Shown in pieces: positions 53,172-62,536 of a stretch of DNA of 64,000 nt. A program made the translations under genes and the position numbers. The notes under the pieces were generated by a model. It was not told where the DNA came from. It saw only the letters and a program-made list of their open reading frames with translations, and ran no database searches. Position 1 is the first letter of the stretch. Each line of letters begins with the position of its first letter. Source of the stretch: Desulfosalsimonas propionicica (GTDB lineage: Bacteria; Desulfobacterota; Desulfobacteria; Desulfobacterales; Desulfosalsimonadaceae); assembly GCF_013761005.1 (NCBI RefSeq), contig NZ_JACDUS010000005.1:124001-188000 (forward strand), given 5' to 3'.

Positions 53172-54539
53172 TCAAAAAGTATATTCCACTCCCAGAATCA
53201 GGAATGAGTGGAGCAGGTCGCCGAATTCCTCATTATCTTCTCCGGTATACAGGCCTCCGATAGCAAAACATCGAGCATGGTTGCCCACGAAAAACTCCAT
53301 CTCAGAATGGAATATTCCCGAACTGTCATCTATGTTGTAGATCCAGGAAAAGGAGAGATTCAGAACATTTCGGATATTATTCTGGTTGACCCGGAGGATC
53401 CCGTAGTTTTTCCTGAAAAATCTGATGCCAGGATCAGCAGTATGGCCGAGTGTCATCAGGGCAAGGCCTTCAAGGGATTCAATATCTGTATAGGCCTCAC
53501 TTGCATCTTTTCTCAACTGGTAATAAAGTTCAGCCTGTTCATCAGAATAACCGGCTTCATTGTATAAATACTCCAGGGTCAGGGTCGGACCGAAGAGCAG
53601 GGTATAGGAGGCGCCAAAAACAGCGGTGCTTTTCCATGAGGAGTTGTTTATGTTTTTGGATTGCATGGATGCATTGAATGGCGATGTTTCATCCGGGACG
53701 GGATAGAAAGAATTGCTGTTGCGTGAAAAATTGAAATCTGTATACAGGAGCAGGGTATCACTGGCTGTCCATACGCCGAAGGTGCCAATCCGGTCCTCTC
53801 CGCCTTCTTCATGAGAAAGGACCAGGCCGGCAGAGCCTTGATGGCCGGAGTAATCCAATTTCAATGCATAAGTTTTTTGAAATTCCAGAGAATTGAATTC
53901 CTGCCGCCCTTCATCCGTATTGGCAATCAGTGAAATCGTCCATTCCATTCGGGGAATCCAGACCAGGCGGGCGAAATCCATACCCGGAATTTCTATGATG
54001 GGATTCAAACGACCGTTATTTGCGAAAAATGGGTTTGATGGAGAAAATAGGTAGGATGGCCCCCATTGCAGGTTTTCCTTCCCATAGGATGCATACAGGG
54101 AAGGATCGATCTGTAACCGCAGCAACCATTCATTAACATACCAGTCATCCTCCAGGTCTTCATCTCCTTCTCTGGTGCCTTCTTCCCAGGCCAACCATCT
54201 TAGGTTCATCCTCGGCTTGAGCCTTAGATCCAACCTCCCGGAGGAAAATGCGATATCGGGCCGCAATTCCAAATTGCCTAAATAACGGGGAATCTGAAGA
54301 AAATCGTTTTCCGGATTCTGGGTAGTACGCGCGACATCCTGATACGTCCCGTATACCAAGGTTCGCATGGTGAAATCCAGTTGGCCCGGCAGCTGAGTCC
54401 AGAAACTGGTATTCTCCTGGTCCTGGCCCACGCGGAAGATATGGTCAGCAAAGGAGGCAGTGCATGGAATCGGCAGAGCAAGTCCATATGCAAGCTCAAG
54501 AAAAATCGCGTAGACAAGAAAAATGCGTAGCGTACGCAT
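53172..54539 (-). CDS. outer-membrane beta-barrel protein
   Basis: A 455-residue protein with a signal peptide (about 1-30, FLVYAIFLELAYGLALPIPC). After it come alternating Tyr/Trp/Phe-rich strands (about 16 by eye) and a C-terminal Phe (LGVEYTF), which is the outer-membrane targeting mark. It resembles the DUF1302-type barrels that accompany LolA-like and permease genes. It lies 4 bases downstream of the LolA-like gene. It probably forms the outer-membrane end of the transport system. Confidence 0.7.
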   Translation of the reverse strand: MRTLRIFLVYAIFLELAYGLALPIPCTASFADHIFRVGQDQENTSFWTQLPGQLDFTMRTLVYGTYQDVARTTQNPENDFLQIPRYLGNLELRPDIAFSSGRLDLRLKPRMNLRWLAWEEGTREGDEDLEDDWYVNEWLLRLQIDPSLYASYGKENLQWGPSYLFSPSNPFFANNGRLNPIIEIPGMDFARLVWIPRMEWTISLIANTDEGRQEFNSLEFQKTYALKLDYSGHQGSAGLVLSHEEGGEDRIGTFGVWTASDTLLLYTDFNFSRNSNSFYPVPDETSPFNASMQSKNINNSSWKSTAVFGASYTLLFGPTLTLEYLYNEAGYSDEQAELYYQLRKDASEAYTDIESLEGLALMTLGHTADPGIRFFRKNYGILRVNQNNIRNVLNLSFSWIYNIDDSSGIFHSEMEFFVGNHARCFAIGGLYTGEDNEEFGDLLHSFLILGVEYTF

Positions 54540-54543
54540 CTGA

Positions 54544-55287
54544 TTATCTCCGTAGCAAATTCAAGTTGAAAGCTGCATCGGGAATATTTTTCAGATTTAC
54601 CTGAGTGTAGACCAGGGTGGTTACCGTATTTTTTACAACTTCATCGGTAATGATCATTTTGGAAATAAAAGGGATTGATGCGTCTTGGAACGGAATGCTA
54701 TGACCATACTCGAAAACGGCGGATTTTAATAATTTCCCGGAGATCGTGAGGAAATCCGCTTTGACGCCCACAAGTCTTTTCTTGGAAACCCAATACCGGA
54801 TGCGGCTGTAGGTGGTATTTTTATTGGCAGCATTTAAATCGAGGACATGACAAGGTTCGCCCTGGAACACTTCTTCGGTAACCAATTCCGCTTTATAATC
54901 GCCTGCATAATCTGTTGAGGCAATATCACCGTTGGAAGCCCCGCCCATCAGTTTCTGTCTTGGCGAAATGGGCACCGGCTTTCTGAGTCCCGGTTTTATG
55001 AACCACATGTTCCGGTCCAGCATTAAAATCTTTTGTCCCTTTACTTTGGGGGGCGCAATAAATTCCGCCAGGCTGTTATTTCCACGTGCCTTTACAAGGA
55101 TTTTTCTTTTATGCAGTTCTTCTCCTTCACGCGATTCCAGGTCAATTATCCATTCAATGCCGCCAATATTGCCTCTGGACCGGTCCGCGTGAGCAAGGAT
55201 CACTTTCGGGGGAATTTCGTCAGATAGGCACGGAAGCGGGATGCTGATCATGGAAATTGAAAGTAAAATAAACAAAATTCTTCCCAT
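54544..55287 (-). CDS. LolA-like outer membrane lipoprotein-sorting protein
   Basis: A 247-residue periplasmic protein. It has a signal peptide (about 1-22, LFILLSISMISIPLPCLSDE) and the fold pattern of LolA-like proteins: LVKARGNNSLAEFIAPPKVK, then GQKILMLDRNMWFIKPGLRK and ADFLTISGKLLKSAVFEYGH. Members carry a lipid or lipoprotein across the periplasm. ATG at 55287 follows CTGGAG. Between the permease and the barrel it completes a bridge from inner to outer membrane. Confidence 0.8.
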   Translation of the reverse strand: MGRILFILLSISMISIPLPCLSDEIPPKVILAHADRSRGNIGGIEWIIDLESREGEELHKRKILVKARGNNSLAEFIAPPKVKGQKILMLDRNMWFIKPGLRKPVPISPRQKLMGGASNGDIASTDYAGDYKAELVTEEVFQGEPCHVLDLNAANKNTTYSRIRYWVSKKRLVGVKADFLTISGKLLKSAVFEYGHSIPFQDASIPFISKMIITDEVVKNTVTTLVYTQVNLKNIPDAAFNLNLLRR

Positions 55288-55322
55288 TTCTGACTCCAGT
55301 TTGTCCATTTAAGATTGTTTTG

Positions 55323-56561
55323 TTAAACATGTCCCAGGGCATTGACCACATTCTGCCCAGCGGCGCGCCTGGCTGGGAAGACGGCTGCAAAAAGTGAAAG
55401 CATAATCAGGACAAAAGCGTAAAGCCCCATGGCTTGCGGAACCAGGTTCACCATCAGGGGAACCGGGGCTGAGTTGCCCGGGGGAACGTAAGTGGGTTGG
55501 ATGTACCTTATGACAATCCAGACCAATAAATTTAAAGCAATGCCGGAAACGCAGCCGAATAGTCCGATCAGTCCGCCTTCTATAGCAAAGAGGTTGCCTA
55601 CAGCTCTTCTTTTCATCCCCAGGGCCCGCAGGGTTCCGATTTCTCTGGTTCTTTCAATGACCGCCATGCCCATGGTATTGACAACACTCATAATTACAAT
55701 TGTCAGAACGATGATGAACAGGAACAGGAAGATAAGGTCGAACAAATCCTTTACTTCTGAATAGAAGTTGGAAAGTTCATCCCAGGATTTGATTTCAGTT
55801 GCCAGTCCGGCTTTGTTCAGCTTTTTCTGAATTATCGTCTTCAGCGGATCCGTTCTTTTGTAATCGTCGAGCAGCACAATTATCCGATCAGCTTTTCCGG
55901 TATCGTAGAGAGAACGCGCAATGGTCAGGGGTATACGCATGTACTTGTCGTTCGTGGCTTCTGTTCCTGTATCGTAAAGCCCGGCTACTTCGATATCGAG
56001 TGCATTCATATGCCCCTGAAGAGTTGGGGACATGATCACTGAATAGTCCCCGGGTTCCATATCAAGAATTTTGGCGAGGCCTTTGGCCATTTCCACGCCG
56101 TAAAGTTTCTTTTTGTTCAGCCGGTTTCCTTTTATGGGCCGGAAAGCGCGCCATGAACCTTCTATCACTTTTACATCCTCCGGGATAACCCCCTGGGCGA
56201 TGAATATGGTCGATATCCGGCCATTTGTCACGATGCCGGAGATATCGAGCTGTGGAGTCGAGAGGAGTACATGCCCGTTCGAATTGAGCACGTCCATGCA
56301 TATTCGGATTTCTTTCTTTGAAAACATATACTTGTCCGGATTGATGTTGCCTTTCTCCCTCCACCCTTTCTTGAAGATGGTCAGGTGAGCCAGTCCTTCC
56401 CCGCGAATGGCCGATTGCCTGAGGCCCCAGTACGTATAATCCATATAGCCACGGAACAGGCTGATAGCGGCAAACCCAATTGAAATTGCCAGGATCGTCA
56501 TCAGGGACCGTCGCTTGTTCCTCAGAATATTTCGATATGCCACTTTGACCCATTTGAGCAT
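55323..56561 (-). CDS. ABC transporter permease, FtsX/LolE type
   Basis: A 412-residue protein with a membrane helix at about 17-38, a large periplasmic domain (about 45-270) and three helices at about 275-300, 325-350 and 375-400. This is the MacB/LolC/LolE topology with the FtsX core (GMAVIERTREIGTLRALGMK). Such permeases extract substrates from the inner membrane rather than pumping through a channel. The end of the ATPase gene overlaps its start by one base. Only one permease gene is present, so a homodimer is expected. Confidence 0.85.
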   Translation of the reverse strand: MLKWVKVAYRNILRNKRRSLMTILAISIGFAAISLFRGYMDYTYWGLRQSAIRGEGLAHLTIFKKGWREKGNINPDKYMFSKKEIRICMDVLNSNGHVLLSTPQLDISGIVTNGRISTIFIAQGVIPEDVKVIEGSWRAFRPIKGNRLNKKKLYGVEMAKGLAKILDMEPGDYSVIMSPTLQGHMNALDIEVAGLYDTGTEATNDKYMRIPLTIARSLYDTGKADRIIVLLDDYKRTDPLKTIIQKKLNKAGLATEIKSWDELSNFYSEVKDLFDLIFLFLFIIVLTIVIMSVVNTMGMAVIERTREIGTLRALGMKRRAVGNLFAIEGGLIGLFGCVSGIALNLLVWIVIRYIQPTYVPPGNSAPVPLMVNLVPQAMGLYAFVLIMLSLFAAVFPARRAAGQNVVNALGHV

Positions 56562-57244
56562 TATGATTGTTCCTTTTCCGATATCCTTCCGTCACTGATC
56601 TCGATCAAGCGGTCACAGTGTTCAAGAAGACGCCTGTCATGTGTGGAAAATATGAAAGTGGTTTTTCCCTTCTGATTGATCTCACGCATAAGAGTGATGA
56701 TTTTATCAGAAGTTTCTGAATCCAGGTTGGCCGTAGGCTCATCGGCTATAACCAACACGGGGGTGCCTATCAATGCCCGGGCAATCGCCACGCGCTGGGA
56801 CTGCCCTCCGGAGAGATTGTCCGGGCGGTGATGGATAAACCTGGAAAGTCCGACTTCCTCAAGGCGGGATCCGGCCGTTTTCTTTGCCCGGGAATACGAT
56901 TCACCTGAGATTTGCAAGGGGAGCATAACATTTTCCAGTGCGGAGAGTACCGGAATCAGGTTGAAATTCTGAAAGATGAATCCTATGGATCGGTTGCGGA
57001 CTTCGGTCCGCTCGTTATCCGAAAGAGCATTGAGCTTTCTGCCATTGAGAAAAATCTCTCCTTCAGTCGGCTCATCGATCGCCCCGATAAGGTTGAGCAA
57101 CGTAGTTTTCCCGGAACCTGAGGGCCCCCATACGGCTACAAATTCTCCTGGATCGATTTGTATGTTCACTCCCCTTAAGGCATGAACGGTAGCCTCTCCC
57201 AGACGATAATCCTTCCGGATCCCAATTGTTTTTACCAGCGCCAT
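56561..57244 (-). CDS. ABC transporter ATP-binding protein, LolD/MacB type
   Basis: A 227-residue ATPase. Walker A GPSGSGKTT (about 40-48), Q-loop region FQNFNLIPVL, signature LSGGQSQRVAIARAL, Walker B VLVIADEPTANLD and switch His in FSTHD are all present. The A-loop/hinge DYRLGEATVHALRGV matches the LolD/MacB group. It overlaps the permease gene and energises it. Confidence 0.93.
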   Translation of the reverse strand: MALVKTIGIRKDYRLGEATVHALRGVNIQIDPGEFVAVWGPSGSGKTTLLNLIGAIDEPTEGEIFLNGRKLNALSDNERTEVRNRSIGFIFQNFNLIPVLSALENVMLPLQISGESYSRAKKTAGSRLEEVGLSRFIHHRPDNLSGGQSQRVAIARALIGTPVLVIADEPTANLDSETSDKIITLMREINQKGKTTFIFSTHDRRLLEHCDRLIEISDGRISEKEQS

Positions 57245-57313
57245 GGTTCATGCTCCTGCACGATTCTGAATCCAAACACTTCTGTATTTGTTGTATTGCG
57301 TGCTCATTCGATA

Positions 57314-57988
57314 TCAGGGATTATCCAGCTTACTGGCTGCTGCGGCGTATTTTTTTGCTTTCGCATCATTGCCCGTTTCCTTGTAAAGTTCTGAAAGACT
57401 CGAGTAGATATCCTTCTTCAGGCAAGGGGCCAGTGAAATTGAATTGTTTTCCAGCTTTGCTGCGATGTATTCAAAATCCTCTATGGCAATGTCTTTTCTG
57501 TCCAGAAAATCCGGCATTCCTTTTGAGTTGAAAGCCCTTGTCAATCGTATGGAAATATTGTCCGGGTCTTTGCGGGCCGCTTTGTCCATCATTGCAATGC
57601 CATTATTTGCATAGGAACTTTTCTTTATGGGATTCCAGGTCGTATTTGCCATTAATGTTGTTGCACCGCCGAGATAGCATAGCGTTACAGTATCCTCCGG
57701 GTTTAGTTCATGCGCTTTTTTCAGCGATTGCAGAGCTTTGGGCGCAAAAGTGTCCGCATCCTCTGTTGCCTTGATGTGGTATGCTATACCGATTGCTTTG
57801 AGCAGAGCATAGTTGTCCTGAGTTTCATCTAATTCTTTTTTAAATGCTTCGATTTTTTTGGTTAACTCCTTTTCGTCAAGGGCGTGAAGCCCCTGCCACT
57901 CCGCGGCTGTGGAAATGCCCGCAAACATAAAAATTCCAAGAGCCAGGACAAGCAATACCCGCAGAGCAATTGTTTTTGCGCTTTTCAT
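57314..57988 (-). CDS. exported TPR protein, first paralogue
   Basis: A 224-residue protein with a signal peptide (about 1-28) and helical repeats that include YALLKAIGIAYHIKATEDAD and SLSELYKETGNDAKAKKYAA, of the TPR type. It is a clear paralogue of the protein at the right window edge: YLGGATTLM here and YLGSSYTMK there, followed by matching blocks. ATG at 57988 follows AAGGAG. It probably serves as a protein-binding scaffold for the operon's system in the periplasm. Confidence 0.75.
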   Translation of the reverse strand: MKSAKTIALRVLLVLALGIFMFAGISTAAEWQGLHALDEKELTKKIEAFKKELDETQDNYALLKAIGIAYHIKATEDADTFAPKALQSLKKAHELNPEDTVTLCYLGGATTLMANTTWNPIKKSSYANNGIAMMDKAARKDPDNISIRLTRAFNSKGMPDFLDRKDIAIEDFEYIAAKLENNSISLAPCLKKDIYSSLSELYKETGNDAKAKKYAAAASKLDNP

Positions 57989-58018
57989 TTGATTTCTCCT
58001 TGTGATTTTTTGCAATAT

Positions 58019-58900
58019 TTACAAACAGGATTCGATCCACGACCCGATCTTTTCGTGCACACAAAGCAGCATCGAGGCGTGGTTGACCTTTTTGATCATA
58101 GCGATTTCCGAAAGGCGAGAGCGTGACCCCCCTGGCGCAGCAAAGGCGATGACTTTTTCCGGGTCTATAAGCTCGTCTTCACTTCCGATCCACAGGCCGA
58201 CCGGGCGATCAATACAGTTGAATTGTTCACGGGGTGAAAAGGGCGTAACCGCCTTGGCCATATTTACGGTATAACAATCAACCATTCGGGGATCATTTTC
58301 CAGGACCTCACGGGGATAGTTAAAACGGACGGCACGGCGGTGTCCGTATAATAATCCTTTGCTTAAAGCATGCAGTATGAAGTAACGGACATTGGTGCTT
58401 GAAAATTCCTTGCTGCCTCTGGGCCTGGAAGTTTCGGACCTGAATCCGAAATTGGGGCTTACAAATACATAGGCCGACACTTCGTTATCAGATTCCATGC
58501 TGAGGTAATTGAGAACAAGCCCGGCTCCCGAGGAATGCCCTCCGAGAAAAACGGGAAGAGAGGGATATCTGCTCCGTGCAAATTCAATGGCTGTGGATAC
58601 ATCTTTCCAGACCTGGTTGGTACTCGGGCTATCGCCCCGCCTGCCCCCGGACATTCCATGGCCGCGGATGTCAACGGTATAGACCGCGATTTTATAATCG
58701 TCGCGCAGTCCTGTTCCCAAATGGTGATAGCCGGCACCGCCATGCGCTCCGCCTCCGTGGTAGAAAAGCAGAACGGCAGCCGGATCCTCCGGGACATAGG
58801 ATCGGATTGCAAGCGCCACACCATCTGTGGCATAAATGTATTCTGGAGGAGTTATGCCCTCGTTACCAGAGGAAATGAGTTCGTTTAAGGAAAAAGTCAT
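58019..58900 (-). CDS. alpha/beta hydrolase
   Basis: A 293-residue serine hydrolase of the monoacylglycerol lipase/lysophospholipase kind. The oxyanion loop is FYHGGGAHGG (about 46-55), the nucleophile elbow GGHSSGAG (Ser near 119), the acid in WIGSEDELIDPEKV, and the His in KVNHASML near the C-terminus. It may release or transfer an acyl group made by the carrier protein pathway beside it. There is no signal peptide, so it acts in the cytoplasm. Confidence 0.85.
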   Translation of the reverse strand: MTFSLNELISSGNEGITPPEYIYATDGVALAIRSYVPEDPAAVLLFYHGGGAHGGAGYHHLGTGLRDDYKIAVYTVDIRGHGMSGGRRGDSPSTNQVWKDVSTAIEFARSRYPSLPVFLGGHSSGAGLVLNYLSMESDNEVSAYVFVSPNFGFRSETSRPRGSKEFSSTNVRYFILHALSKGLLYGHRRAVRFNYPREVLENDPRMVDCYTVNMAKAVTPFSPREQFNCIDRPVGLWIGSEDELIDPEKVIAFAAPGGSRSRLSEIAMIKKVNHASMLLCVHEKIGSWIESCL

Positions 58901-58947
58901 AATGGTATTCCTCGCCTGTCAAAGTGTGGCGGGCAGGATTCCTATAA

Positions 58948-59211
58948 TTACCAATCGCTTGATAGCTCGATGAGTTGTGAGTGCAGATCCTGAATGGTTG
59001 TAAATTCATCAAATTGCAGTTCCTCGGGCCTGGTCACCTTCGTATAAATCTGTTCGCAGGCAACAATCAATTCAATAACATTCAAGGAATCGATTCCGAT
59101 TTCGGTGAGCGTGGAGTCGGGGGAGATATCTTCTTTGTTCAGTATATCCTTTGTTTCGCTTATCAATTGCTCCAGCATTTCATCGACATTCTCGTAAACA
59201 CATTCGGTCAT
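58948..59211 (-). CDS. acyl carrier protein
   Basis: An 87-residue acidic helical protein with the phosphopantetheine attachment Ser in IGIDSLNVIEL (about residue 45), the DSL motif of carrier proteins. It differs from housekeeping AcpP in length and in CEQIYTKVTRPEELQFDEFT, so it serves a special pathway. ATG at 59211 follows AAAGGAG by 9 bases. It lies between the acyl-CoA dehydrogenase and the hydrolase genes. Confidence 0.9.
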   Translation of the reverse strand: MTECVYENVDEMLEQLISETKDILNKEDISPDSTLTEIGIDSLNVIELIVACEQIYTKVTRPEELQFDEFTTIQDLHSQLIELSSDW

Positions 59212-59264
59212 TGCCTCCATCTCCTTTCCGGACAAATGTGGTGAACAAGCTTCGTCTATAAAAT

Positions 59265-61115
59265 TTATTGAAATATACTCTGATCTGATTCCATGATTGA
59301 CATATCTTCAGATTCGAGTATTTCCGCCTTGCTGAAAACACCGGGGAGAATATTTTTGATAAAGAAACGAGTGGAAATGATTTTTCCCTTGTAGAAGGAG
59401 TAATCCGGATGACGCTCATCAATATTACCGATCGCCCGGGATGCAACTGCAGCGCTTTCCAGTAGCAGCCAGCCTATGCAAACCTCGGCCATCATTTCCA
59501 GAAAGCGGGTGGAAACTGCGAATATGAGCTCTATTTTTTTTTCTTTCACCCAACTTCCCATTAAGGCATGGGTTTGCACCAAAACCTCCAGGCTTCTGCC
59601 CAACACTTTGAATTCCGACGGAAATGGATGCTCCTTTTCCTGGTCTAAAAATCGCCTGATTTCTTTTATAAAGATATCGAAAAGCCTTGAACTCCGGCCC
59701 ATGCCAAGTTTTTCACGGATCAGATCGGCGGACTGGACAAAATTGGTTCCTTCCCATATGGACAATATTTTGATATCGCGGGCGTATTGTTCTACGGGGT
59801 AGTCCTTGGTATAACCATATCCGCCGTACACCTGTATCGACTGCTCGGCAATCCGCCATGCCTGATCTGAGATATAGGCTTTCGCAATCGGGGTTAAAAG
59901 ATTGACAATCCCTTCATGGGCGGCAATTTCCTGTTCGTCGACATCATCGGTTCTTGCGCGCAGAAATTGATTCATGCTGTAGTGATAGGCAAGCTTGTAA
60001 ATGAGCATCCGGCAGCCCTCGACCTTGCTTTTCATTTCCAGCAGCATGCGGCGCACATCCAGGTGTTTGATGATAGGAACTTTCGCAGCTCTGGGATTGA
60101 AAGACTGCCTGAAATCGGTTCCCTGAATTCTGTTCCGGGCGTAATCCGCGGCATTCAGGTAGGCGCTCGATGCCATTCCCAGCGCATAAATGCCAGTGGT
60201 GATGCGAGCCTCGTTCATCAGATATAGCAGTTGCCGAAGTCCTACATTTTCTTTTTCGCCGAGAAGATACCCTTTGCAGGGTCCGTCTTCGCCGAATGTC
60301 AGCTGGGCTGTAACGCAGCCATGCAATCCCATCTTGTCCTCGAGACCGACGCAGCGAACATGGTTGTCCTCATTGTCTGAAGACGCGCCCCCGACCCGGA
60401 ATCTCGGGACGATGAAACAGGATAGTCCCGTTGTTCCATCTCTGGCACCGGCTGCACGGGCGACCACTATGTATACAATGTTTTCCGTCAAATCATGCAT
60501 CCCGGCGGAAATGAAAATCTTACTCCCCTCGATTTCATAGGTGCCATTCTCTTTTGGGATAGCTTTGGTCTGGATATTGCCAACATCGGTACCAGCATCC
60601 GGCTCGGTCATACAAAAACATGCACTCCACTGATTCGTCGCAAGCTTTTCACAAAAGATGCTTTTGAGTCTTTCGTCCCCGAACAGTTCTATGAGATAAA
60701 GAGCAGGGACGCAGAAACCGGAATAAGTCATGAATGAGGGGTTTGAACCCAGGAACATTTCGTTGACGGCTTGAGATATAAGGTATGGCGCCCCCATACC
60801 CCCATAGGCTTGAGGAACGGCAAGTCTCCCCCACTGGGCACGGCAGAATTTCTCCCACAGTCCAGGGAACGAGCCTGGAAGACGTATTTTTCCATCATCC
60901 TCGATTCCACAGCCTTCCCTGTCGCTTTCCTGGTATGCAGGGCCAAGATTCGTATAGGCAAAATCACGGGCAGCATTTAGTATGTCCTCTACGAGAGACC
61001 GGTTGAAATCCGTGTTTGCAACATCGGATAGTATTGTTTTTTCAATGTCCAGGTATTCCCACAGGAGAAAATTAATGTCACGCGAGTCGACCTTGTAAAC
61101 ATTTTGACTGGCCAT
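59265..61115 (-). CDS. acyl-CoA dehydrogenase, long form with C-terminal domain
   Basis: A 616-residue flavoprotein, longer than the usual 380, of the DmdC/AidB-like kind. Motifs: CFCMTEPDAGTDVGNIQTKA (about 165), GYLLGEKENVGLRQLLYLMN, QSIQVYGGYGYTKDYPVEQYA and the catalytic base in IWEGTNFVQ. The C-terminal 130 residues are an added helical domain. It puts a double bond into an acyl thioester, perhaps one bound to the adjacent carrier protein rather than CoA. Electrons would go to EtfAB of the same operon. Confidence 0.92.
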   Translation of the reverse strand: MASQNVYKVDSRDINFLLWEYLDIEKTILSDVANTDFNRSLVEDILNAARDFAYTNLGPAYQESDREGCGIEDDGKIRLPGSFPGLWEKFCRAQWGRLAVPQAYGGMGAPYLISQAVNEMFLGSNPSFMTYSGFCVPALYLIELFGDERLKSIFCEKLATNQWSACFCMTEPDAGTDVGNIQTKAIPKENGTYEIEGSKIFISAGMHDLTENIVYIVVARAAGARDGTTGLSCFIVPRFRVGGASSDNEDNHVRCVGLEDKMGLHGCVTAQLTFGEDGPCKGYLLGEKENVGLRQLLYLMNEARITTGIYALGMASSAYLNAADYARNRIQGTDFRQSFNPRAAKVPIIKHLDVRRMLLEMKSKVEGCRMLIYKLAYHYSMNQFLRARTDDVDEQEIAAHEGIVNLLTPIAKAYISDQAWRIAEQSIQVYGGYGYTKDYPVEQYARDIKILSIWEGTNFVQSADLIREKLGMGRSSRLFDIFIKEIRRFLDQEKEHPFPSEFKVLGRSLEVLVQTHALMGSWVKEKKIELIFAVSTRFLEMMAEVCIGWLLLESAAVASRAIGNIDERHPDYSFYKGKIISTRFFIKNILPGVFSKAEILESEDMSIMESDQSIFQ

Positions 61116-61117
61116 TT

Positions 61118-62536
61118 TTACTCCGATTTTGTCCGGGTTGAGTCAAAAAACTTCATCTCGTTCTCGATCATTTCTCCGGCCTGTAGTACGACTGCGTCCT
61201 TTCCATACGCTCCAACGATTTGCAAACTGATCGGCATGCCATTGGAATGAATGCCGACCGGCAGCGCCAGGGAAGGAGATCCTGCCAATACCGCCAGGAA
61301 ATTGGGAACAGCAAGATCAAAGAGTTTGTCGGCTGATAAATCTCTGCCCTCAGGGCTTCGGACAGGAGGCGCGGTCGTTGGGAGGACCGGCAGTATCAAC
61401 AAATCGAATTTTTGAAAGAAAGAGTTGACCATTATGCGAATTCCCAGCATTTTTCCATAAGCCTGCATATAGTCCCGGGTCGTGAAGCCATCCGGAATGT
61501 GCTCAATAAAACTCAAATCCGGATTAGCAACCCTGTGGTCGGTCAGATACTGGTTTACGCTGTATTTCAGGTCGGTCCCGACAAGGGTTCTCATCGCAGG
61601 TGACAATTCTTTGCCCAAGGGTATCCGCTTGCGCTCCCATGCCCCGTCATGCCTTGATAGCAAGGAAGCCACATGCAGGGCCATTCCATCGATTTCTTCA
61701 TCGATTTCGATTTCGGCCCGAAAATCGATCAATGCACATTTATACCCCTTAGAAGACGCACTATTCATTTGGGTTTTCAGGGGTGCAAATCCCATCATAA
61801 ACGGATCTCTATGGTTGAAGCCTTCGATGACCGACAAAATCAATGAGATATCCCTTACAGTTCGGGTCATTATGCCCGGTGCCAGCAATGCGCCAATTAC
61901 CGGAGTGCCAGCCCTGCTATGGCCTTCGGTAGATACTCTGCCCAGAGACGGGCGAAAGCCGCTGATTCCGCAACAGTGCGCCGGCACCCGGACCGAACCT
62001 CCCAAATCGCTTCCAATGGACATCGTAGACATCCGGGCTGCCAAAGCGGCTCCATTTCCACCGGACGATCCTCCTGGCGTGCATGCAAGGTTCCAGGGAT
62101 TTTTTGTAGTGCCATAAATTTTGTTGCTGGAAAGGTGACTGAATCCGAATTCTGAGGTGTTTGTTTTTCCGAGGAGGATGCCGCCGGCTGATTTCAGTTT
62201 TTCCACAATAAAAGCGTCCCTGGCTGGAACATGTTCCTTAAAATAGATGGAACCGTAAGTAGTACGGATGTTTGCTGTATCGAAAAGATCCTTGACGAGA
62301 AAAGGTATGCCATGTAAAGGTCCTGCAATTAGCTGCTTCATCAGTTGTTTCTCCGCCTTGCGGGCGGATTGAAGTGCGCTTTCGGCAGACAGGGTAACGA
62401 TTGCATTGATATCCGGATTTTCTTCCTCTATTTTGATCAGTTGCGCTTTCACGATTTCAACAGGAGAGATTTTTTTCTCCATGATCAGTCGGGATAAGGA
62501 AAAAGTGTCCTGGTCGATCAAATCATTCCCGTTCAT
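61118..62536 (-). CDS. amidase-signature family protein
   Basis: A 472-residue enzyme with the Ser-cisSer-Lys triad: LVKDLFDT (Lys near 80), CTPGGSSGGNGAALAARMST (second Ser) and SDLGGSVRVPAHCCGISGFR (nucleophile). Members cut or form amides, including GatA, fatty acid amide hydrolases and tailoring enzymes. No GatB/C genes are present, so tRNA amidation is unlikely. The start at 62536 overlaps the previous stop codon (ATGA); 62548 would add four residues. Confidence 0.85.
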   Translation of the reverse strand: MNGNDLIDQDTFSLSRLIMEKKISPVEIVKAQLIKIEEENPDINAIVTLSAESALQSARKAEKQLMKQLIAGPLHGIPFLVKDLFDTANIRTTYGSIYFKEHVPARDAFIVEKLKSAGGILLGKTNTSEFGFSHLSSNKIYGTTKNPWNLACTPGGSSGGNGAALAARMSTMSIGSDLGGSVRVPAHCCGISGFRPSLGRVSTEGHSRAGTPVIGALLAPGIMTRTVRDISLILSVIEGFNHRDPFMMGFAPLKTQMNSASSKGYKCALIDFRAEIEIDEEIDGMALHVASLLSRHDGAWERKRIPLGKELSPAMRTLVGTDLKYSVNQYLTDHRVANPDLSFIEHIPDGFTTRDYMQAYGKMLGIRIMVNSFFQKFDLLILPVLPTTAPPVRSPEGRDLSADKLFDLAVPNFLAVLAGSPSLALPVGIHSNGMPISLQIVGAYGKDAVVLQAGEMIENEMKFFDSTRTKSE